From JADHUC01 sp964617665 (GTDB lineage Bacteria; Planctomycetota; Planctomycetia; Pirellulales; Pirellulaceae): a stretch of 38,549 nt of DNA. Each line of letters opens with the position of its first letter. The stretch's first letter is position 1. Under the pieces are notes generated by a model. That model worked only from the letters and a program-made list of their open reading frames with translations. It made no database searches and was not told the DNA's origin. The stretch is from assembly GCA_964617665.1 (NCBI GenBank), contig CAZUAH010000077.1:1-38549 (forward strand), in the 5' to 3' direction. The position numbers and the translations under genes were made by a program. Shown piece by piece: positions 34,860 to 38,549 of the stretch.

Positions 34860-36266
34860 TCAGCGAAAGCGGATCGAATACAGGTCGGCGTCCTTCAAGA
34901 CAAACCTCAGGCGGATCGGCTTGCCTGCCAATCGACTCACATCCGCGCCACCTTTCCACGTGACAACTCGCTCCAAATCGTCGCCGAACGTCTCAGGCGA
35001 GTCGGCCAGCATGAAACCGGGAAGCGGCTTGCCATCGTTGTCTTGGATTTCCACTTGGACGCTGCCAGCGGCCGACGTTGCGAAGTTTATCACCAGCTGC
35101 TTGCCAGCGAAAACGATCGGCTTGGTAACCAATTGGCCGTCGGCCGACGTTGCCTGGACCGATACGAACCCGTCGATTCGGATCGAGTGGCGGCGCAACT
35201 GGCAACTGTCGCCCGTGTAGTAACCCTCGGTCGTGTAGATCGACAATTCGTCAGGTGCCCCTTTCATATGCGACCTCGTAACCACGATTCCCCAGGCCGG
35301 GTAGTTGTTGCGGTTGACCCATCGGTCTTCCTGAACGCCGGGTCGGATGAACGCTTCGTCCCAGCGCCGGAAGTTCAGCGCGTCGCGGCTGGTCAGAAAC
35401 ACCGCGTCCGAAACACCGGAAATCGGATGCGTCGTGCCCCGCCGAGCGGGCACGAACCGCTTGGGAAAGCCCATCAGGATGTGCGGAGCGCGGCAATATG
35501 GCCGGATTGCATTGGTGTACATGTGCTGGGGCGGCGATCCGGGGTACTCCACCCAAACCGGATCGGTCCAATGAATGAAGTCGTCCGAGGTGCCGGTCAT
35601 AATGTCGCGGATCCCGTTGCGAAACCCGCGGTGGAATTCGACGTAACAGCCACGCAACTCGTCCCAAAACGCCAGATTCAATGAATCGAATGCCCCCTTG
35701 GTGATCACGTGCCCTTCGACCATGGGCGACCAGTGGATGCCGTCGGCCGATTTGTAGGCGTCCATGCCACCGTGACCGTTGGTCATTGCTTTGTAACGCT
35801 CGTCCGGTTTGCAGTCGGGGTTCGTGTCCCTGAACGGCGAAAGGTTGAACCGGTCTCGGCCAGCCAAGATGACATTGTTCTCTTTCGAGCCATCGAACTC
35901 GACGATCCCCAACTTCGGCTTGGTCCAGTGAATCCCGTCCTTGCTTTCGGCATAACAACAGAAATGGTGCGTCTCCTTGCCCTGCTCGAAGTTGTGGTGC
36001 CTGCCGCGATAGTACATGCGGTAGATATCGCCGTCCTGGAACACCGTGTGACCGCAGCAGATGTTGCCCTCCCACGGTTCGTCGTGAACGACAGCCACCT
36101 CCCGATCGACAGGCCCATGCAACACGAGCCGCGCCCCGTCCAGACTCTCGATCAGGTAGTCGTCCACAAACAGCTCCAAACGCGAGCCAACGTCGATCGG
36201 CGTCTCGGCTACGGCTGGCAGAGCTATCAAACTGAAAAACGCAAAACAGAATGCAGTTCGGAACAT
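34860..36266 (-). CDS. Exported glycosidase-like five-bladed propeller protein
   Basis: A 468-aa exported protein. The start at 36266 has GGAGG about 9 nt upstream and begins a signal peptide (1-20, ending AVA). The mature part opens with SRLELFVDDYLIESL, common to planctomycete proteins annotated as glycosyl hydrolases with GH32/GH43-like propellers. Repeated strand motifs such as YRMYYRGRHH, AESKDGIHWTKP, KSADGIHWSP and TSDDFIHWTDP follow. The last 110 residues form a jelly-roll that could bind carbohydrate. Catalytic residues cannot be named with confidence. It precedes the UroD-like operon on the same strand by 237 bp and may supply its sugar. Confidence 0.75.
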   Translation of the reverse strand: MFRTAFCFAFFSLIALPAVAETPIDVGSRLELFVDDYLIESLDGARLVLHGPVDREVAVVHDEPWEGNICCGHTVFQDGDIYRMYYRGRHHNFEQGKETHHFCCYAESKDGIHWTKPKLGIVEFDGSKENNVILAGRDRFNLSPFRDTNPDCKPDERYKAMTNGHGGMDAYKSADGIHWSPMVEGHVITKGAFDSLNLAFWDELRGCYVEFHRGFRNGIRDIMTGTSDDFIHWTDPVWVEYPGSPPQHMYTNAIRPYCRAPHILMGFPKRFVPARRGTTHPISGVSDAVFLTSRDALNFRRWDEAFIRPGVQEDRWVNRNNYPAWGIVVTRSHMKGAPDELSIYTTEGYYTGDSCQLRRHSIRIDGFVSVQATSADGQLVTKPIVFAGKQLVINFATSAAGSVQVEIQDNDGKPLPGFMLADSPETFGDDLERVVTWKGGADVSRLAGKPIRLRFVLKDADLYSIRFR

Positions 36267-36301
36267 GGCTAACAGCCTCCTTCGTTGTCAAGTTCGTAGT
36301 A

Positions 36302-36368
36302 CCGGCTTCAGCCGGAATCCGTCTTCCAGACGCGTCTCCCAACTAGGAAGCCGAGCCAGTCGGCTTCC
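36302..36368. repeat. Two short hairpins in the divergent gap
   Basis: CCGGC-ttca-GCCGG (36302-36315) and GGAAGCCGA-gccag-TCGGCTTCC (36346-36368, 9-bp perfect arms) lie in the 286-bp region between the exported propeller gene and the divergent kinase gene. They resemble pieces of the REP-like elements elsewhere in the window. A role in regulation is not shown. Confidence 0.55.
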
Positions 36369-36412
36369 TTCAGATAGACCAACGACATTCCCAACTCTCT
36401 TCTCGGAGAATC

Positions 36413-36442
36413 TTTACTATCTCGCCCCCACTAGTGTATACT
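36413..36442 (+). promoter_or_regulatory. Candidate sigma-70-type promoter for the histidine kinase gene
   Basis: TTTACT (36413-36418) and TATACT (36437-36442) are separated by 18 nt and match the consensus boxes at four and five of six positions. The start of transcription would be near 36449, about 100 nt before the ATG at 36553. The match is better than elsewhere in the window but unproven. Confidence 0.4.
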
Positions 36443-36552
36443 GCTCGCGATATCTTCCCTTGGAGCTATCAGATCGAACCCCTTGCATTCTAACTGGACC
36501 GCATGGGCGAAGTGGTCACCAAACGCTGTTCTCCGATTCCTGGTCCCTAAAA

Positions 36553-38549
36553 ATGGCCAAGCGAGAATATCTCGAAGAAGATTCTTCCTGGGACTTGTTG
36601 TCGCCGAGTGCAGCGCGGGGCGAGGCGTGCCCAGCGACGAAACAACGCAATATTCTGGTAATCGAGAACGACGACGCTGATTACTGGGCCATCGAGCGCT
36701 GTGTCAGAAAGGCCCAAGCGGTGGATCTGCGGCTAGATCGCGCCGTCGCGCTCTCCGAAGGTTTGGCCCGTCTCACGCGAGGCGACATTGACATTGTCTT
36801 GTTGGATCTTGGACTGCCGGACAGCCAAGGATTGGAGACCCTGCAAAGGGTACGCAGTCAGGCTCCTCATGTGCCAATCATAGTACTCACCGGAGTTGAT
36901 GACGCGGAGGCAGCGCTGCAGGCGGTTCGCAAAGGCGCCCAGGACTATTTGGCCAAGGGTGAATTCGACCCGCGTGTGCTGGTCCGCTCGATACGTTATT
37001 CCATCGCCCGAAACCGGTATCGGGAACGATTGACCCACCTGCTACAACTCACCAGGGCCAGTGAGGCCAATCTGCAGAATATCATTACCCGGAACGCCGA
37101 TGGAATGGTCGTCGTGGATGAGCGAGGACTGATTCAGTTCTCGAATCCGGCCGCACAGGTGATGGTCGGCTGCTCCCCCAAGGAGCTTATGGGGTCAAAA
37201 TTCGGTTATCCGTTGACACGTGGAGAAGCGACAGAAGTCGAGATCATTCAGAGCCAGCGCCAGTCTATCCCGGCCGAGATGCGGGTTGTGGAATTGTCGT
37301 GGGAGGGCAAGGCGGCCTACTTGGTCGTGCTGCACGATCTGACCCAGCAGAAGCACGCCGAAGAAGAATTGAGGAAGCATCGGGAAGAACTTGAGGACTT
37401 GGTAGAGTCGCGCACAGGCGAGTTGGCGAAGGCAAACGAGGGACTCCGGCGAGAGATCGCAGAACGCAAGCGGACCGAGCAGACCCTGAGGGCATCGGAG
37501 AAACGATTCCGACAGGTAGCCGAAAACGCATTGGAGTGGATTTGGGAAGTGGATGCAGACGGTCTGTACACATACGCGAGCCCAGCCTCGGAAAAGATAC
37601 TTGGTTATGCACCGGAAGAAATCGTCGGGAAAAGGTGCTTTTACGACCAGCTCCACCCAGAAGATCGCGAACGCGTAGAAAAGAATGCCTTCGAAGTGTT
37701 TGCGGAGAAACGGCCTTTTCGCGAATTCATCAACCGGAACGTACATTGCGACGGGCACACCGTCTGGCTGTTGACAAGCGGAGTCCCCATGCTCGACGAA
37801 GATGGTTCCCTTCTCGGGTACCGAGGCGTAGATACGGACATCACCGAGCGTGTGCTTGCCGAGGAGGAGTTGAAGAAGCACCACGAGCGACTCGAGGAAC
37901 TAGTAGAGCAACGCACGGCTGAACTGGGTCGATCTAACAAAGAGCTTCAACAGTTCGCCACCATCGTCTCGCATGACCTGCAGGAGCCGTTGCGCACGAT
38001 TCGCAGCTACCTGGAGCTTCTGCAGATGAAATTTGGCACCAAGCTTGGTAGTAATGCGGACGAGTTTGTTGGGTACGTGGTAGACGGTGCAGAACGCATG
38101 CAGCGAATGATCGACGATCTCTTGGCCTATTCCCGCGTCAGCACGCGTGGCAAGCCATTCGAATCCGTCGATGTCAATGCCGTCGTCGACGAAGTGAAAG
38201 GAAACCTGGGCGCGGCCATTAGCGAGCACAACGTGAGAGTAACGCGCGACGATCTACCAACGATTCCATGCGATCGTCGCCAACTGGTACAGCTATTCCA
38301 GAACTTAGTCAGCAACTCGATCAAGTTCCACGGCGAGGAACGACCCAAGATACATGTCTCGGCAAAACCGGTCGACGCTGCGGATCTGCAGGACTCAAAG
38401 CGGCTATCGCGATTCGGGAGCCGGCGGTATTGGGAATTCTCCGTAGAGGACAATGGCATTGGGATTGCCCCGAAGTACCACGATCGAGTTTTCGAGGTCT
38501 TTGGACGCCTTCATACGCGCGAGGAGTATCCGGGTTCGGGCATTGGACT
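36553..38549 (+). CDS. Receiver-PAS-PAS-histidine kinase (3' end beyond window)
   Basis: At least 665 residues are visible, and the frame runs off the window, so the C-terminus is missing. A receiver domain (about 33-145) has the acidic pocket ENDD, phosphoacceptor Asp85 in VLLDLGLPD, Thr113 and Lys135. PAS domains lie at about 170-265 and 315-435, each followed by a charged coiled-coil (EELRKHREELEDLVESRT and EELKKHHERLEELVEQRT), suggesting duplication. The HisKA H-box is ATIVSHDLQEPLR with His474. The HATPase_c N-box is QNLVSNSIK (583-591), followed by G1 VEDNGIGI and G2 GSGIG. No membrane segment is seen, so it senses a cytoplasmic signal. The N-terminal receiver implies it is itself a target of another kinase. 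No Shine-Dalgarno is visible before the ATG. Confidence 0.9.
   Translation, partial: MAKREYLEEDSSWDLLSPSAARGEACPATKQRNILVIENDDADYWAIERCVRKAQAVDLRLDRAVALSEGLARLTRGDIDIVLLDLGLPDSQGLETLQRVRSQAPHVPIIVLTGVDDAEAALQAVRKGAQDYLAKGEFDPRVLVRSIRYSIARNRYRERLTHLLQLTRASEANLQNIITRNADGMVVVDERGLIQFSNPAAQVMVGCSPKELMGSKFGYPLTRGEATEVEIIQSQRQSIPAEMRVVELSWEGKAAYLVVLHDLTQQKHAEEELRKHREELEDLVESRTGELAKANEGLRREIAERKRTEQTLRASEKRFRQVAENALEWIWEVDADGLYTYASPASEKILGYAPEEIVGKRCFYDQLHPEDRERVEKNAFEVFAEKRPFREFINRNVHCDGHTVWLLTSGVPMLDEDGSLLGYRGVDTDITERVLAEEELKKHHERLEELVEQRTAELGRSNKELQQFATIVSHDLQEPLRTIRSYLELLQMKFGTKLGSNADEFVGYVVDGAERMQRMIDDLLAYSRVSTRGKPFESVDVNAVVDEVKGNLGAAISEHNVRVTRDDLPTIPCDRRQLVQLFQNLVSNSIKFHGEERPKIHVSAKPVDAADLQDSKRLSRFGSRRYWEFSVEDNGIGIAPKYHDRVFEVFGRLHTREEYPGSGIG

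Overview
The window looks like a piece of a Planctomycetes chromosome, most likely from the Pirellulales side. This is inferred from the gene content, not from a search. The indications are a C-x-P-x-R sulfatase, several Tat-exported Gfo/Idh/MocA proteins, an exported aldo/keto reductase carrying Fe-S motifs, a giant ELWxxDGT-repeat protein with an LEPR-XLL-type N-terminus and a dockerin, PQQ-like and NHL propellers, and many different palindromic repeats confined to the gaps between genes. I saw no tRNA, rRNA, CRISPR array, transposase or phage gene. Ribosome binding sites are readable for many genes.

Layout. (1) 236-5657, plus strand: a polysaccharide-attack trio of an exported sulfatase, an alpha/beta hydrolase and a right-handed beta-helix protein, separated by palindromic repeats. 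(2) 5916-17336, plus strand: a redox block. It holds two membrane-anchored propellers, a 78-aa Cys-motif membrane protein, a Tat-exported NapG-like polyferredoxin, a NapH-like membrane Fe-S protein, a membrane-anchored PQQ-like propeller, a NuoE-NuoF-ferredoxin fusion, and a GltD-like flavoprotein that lacks its NAD(P)H-binding domain. From 8900 to 15580 every gene overlaps the next. (3) 17352-25660, minus strand: aldose 1-epimerase, a 1057-aa TIM-barrel hydrolase, a sialidase-fold protein and two Tat-exported Gfo/Idh oxidoreductases. (4) 25876-27123, plus strand: a Tat-exported aldo/keto reductase with two ferredoxin motifs. (5) 27228-30701, minus strand: a 1157-aa surface-type repeat protein. 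(6) 31121-36266, minus strand: a compact operon of UroD-like protein, sugar isomerase and Gfo/Idh dehydrogenase, preceded by a glycosidase-like exported protein. (7) 36553 to the window end, plus strand: a receiver-PAS-PAS-histidine kinase cut off by the window edge.

How the parts work together. The flanks are a glycan-degradation neighbourhood: desulfation and depolymerisation outside the cytoplasm, then epimerisation, oxidation and isomerisation of sugars. Block 2 is different and is the best candidate for an undescribed system. Its parts suggest that NADH is oxidised in the cytoplasm by the NuoEF fusion. Electrons could then pass through the GltD-like flavoprotein and the NapH-like membrane protein to the exported polyferredoxin and its propeller partners. 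No hydrogenase, formate dehydrogenase, nitrate reductase or complex I membrane arm is present, so the final acceptor is unknown and the electron direction is inferred.

At least ten separate palindromic or tandem repeats sit in the gaps. Two of these form recognisable pairs within the window.
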